From: Gammaproteobacteria bacterium
GTDB taxonomy: Bacteria > Pseudomonadota > Gammaproteobacteria > GCA-001735895
Direction of reading: 5' to 3'
DNA: 5,161 nucleotides
Assembly (NCBI GenBank): GCA_021767985.1
Contig: JAASSH010000203.1
Location: 1-5,161, forward strand
The notes under the pieces are model-generated. The model was not told where the DNA came from, did no database searches, and saw nothing but the letters and a program-made list of their open reading frames with translations. Shown one piece after another: positions 4,747 through 5,161 of this stretch; positions within the stretch are counted from its first letter, which is position 1, and each line of letters starts with the position of its first letter. Position numbers and translations under genes: made by a program.

Positions 4747-5161
4747 TCAGCAGCGGATGAAATGTTCGCGGTAGTATTTCATTTCATCGATCGATTCGAG
4801 AATATCGTCCAGCGCCAGGTGCGCGCCCTTCTTGACGAATCCTGAGGCCAGCTCGGGTTTCCACAATCGTGCCAGTTCCTTGAGTGTACTCACGTCAAGG
4901 TTGCGATAATGAAAGAACGCTTCCAGCTCGGGCATTAACCGGGCCATGAAACGACGGTCCTGACAGATACTGTTGCCACACATCGGCGATTTACCGGGGG
5001 GCACATAGCGACGCAGAAAGGCAAGGGTTTCGCGCTCGGCATCCGCGGTGCTGCTGTCGCTCTGCCTGACTCTCTCGGTAAGTCCCGAGTTGCCGTGGTG
5101 ACGAGTGTTCCACTCATCCATCGCATTCATGATCGATGCCGGATGATGGATGGCGATGACC
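4747..5161 (-). CDS. orn: Oligoribonuclease, C-terminal part (cut by window edge)
   Basis: Orn is a cytoplasmic 3'-5' exoribonuclease of the DEDDh family that degrades the shortest RNA fragments, chiefly dinucleotides, and also pGpG left when c-di-GMP is opened by EAL phosphodiesterases. The visible 137 codons match E. coli Orn residues 45-181 end to end with no gap. Catalytic D112 (in [10 protein letters not shown]), H158 and D163 (in HLALDD), using E. coli numbering, are present; D12 and E14 lie outside the window. [16 protein letters not shown] and the terminal YYREHFI are strong family signatures. The true start lies beyond 5161; the in-frame ATG at 5130 is internal. The neighbour downstream is the stator operon. 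In Pseudomonas aeruginosa orn also lies near motAB, with rsgA between, so the linkage is not unique. Identity is very secure. Confidence 0.98.
   Translation of the reverse strand, partial: VIAIHHPASIMNAMDEWNTRHHGNSGLTERVRQSDSSTADAERETLAFLRRYVPPGKSPMCGNSICQDRRFMARLMPELEAFFHYRNLDVSTLKELARLWKPELASGFVKKGAHLALDDILESIDEMKYYREHFIRC

Noticed and set aside
4642..4845. Plus-strand open frame of 67 codons reaching into the orn-motA gap
   Set aside because: Half of it is antisense to orn, it has no evident ribosome binding site and no recognised motif; I do not support it as a gene.

Overview
The window reads as a chromosomal core region of a flagellated Gram-negative bacterium, most likely a gammaproteobacterium. 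LpxC, SecA and oligoribonuclease (Orn) all resemble their Escherichia coli counterparts closely over the visible lengths, and the flagellar stator is of the Vibrio PomA/PomB type. The order or genus cannot be fixed from sequence alone. Every gene lies on the minus strand, so transcription runs from high to low coordinates. No RNA gene, mobile element, CRISPR array or other sign of recent transfer was seen.

In transcription order: (1) 5161-4747, the C-terminal three quarters of orn, cut by the window edge; (2) 4746-4494, a 253-bp gap with a well-matched flagellar sigma-28 (FliA) promoter just before motA; (3) 4493-2613, a tight three-gene unit of motA/pomA-like, motB/pomB-like and a single-domain PilZ protein. 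The two stator genes overlap by one base, and the PilZ gene overlaps the end of motB by 29 bases and starts with TTG; (4) 2612-2423, a 190-bp gap with a 7-bp-arm inverted repeat and a weak sigma-70-like candidate; (5) 2422-1508, lpxC, starting with TTG; (6) 1500-586, an M23 peptidase with a membrane anchor and coiled coil, starting with GTG 7 bases after the lpxC stop; (7) 585-499, a short gap with a 16-bp palindrome and a 9-bp direct repeat; (8) 498-1, the N-terminal 166 codons of secA.

Two functional blocks meet here. The orn-motA-motB-pilZ block has a c-di-GMP thread. Orn clears dinucleotides, including pGpG, the linear product of c-di-GMP breakdown. The PilZ protein keeps the c-di-GMP-binding residues, and its gene is embedded in the stator operon, which suggests it tunes or brakes the motor. 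The lpxC-M23-secA block is envelope biogenesis: lipid A commitment, peptidoglycan cleavage and preprotein export. In E. coli ftsZ lies upstream of lpxC and secM lies between lpxC and secA; here a motility operon and an M23 peptidase take those places.

I found no convincing new system. The best leads are the PilZ-stator coupling under a flagellar promoter, and the unusual translation-start architecture of lpxC.
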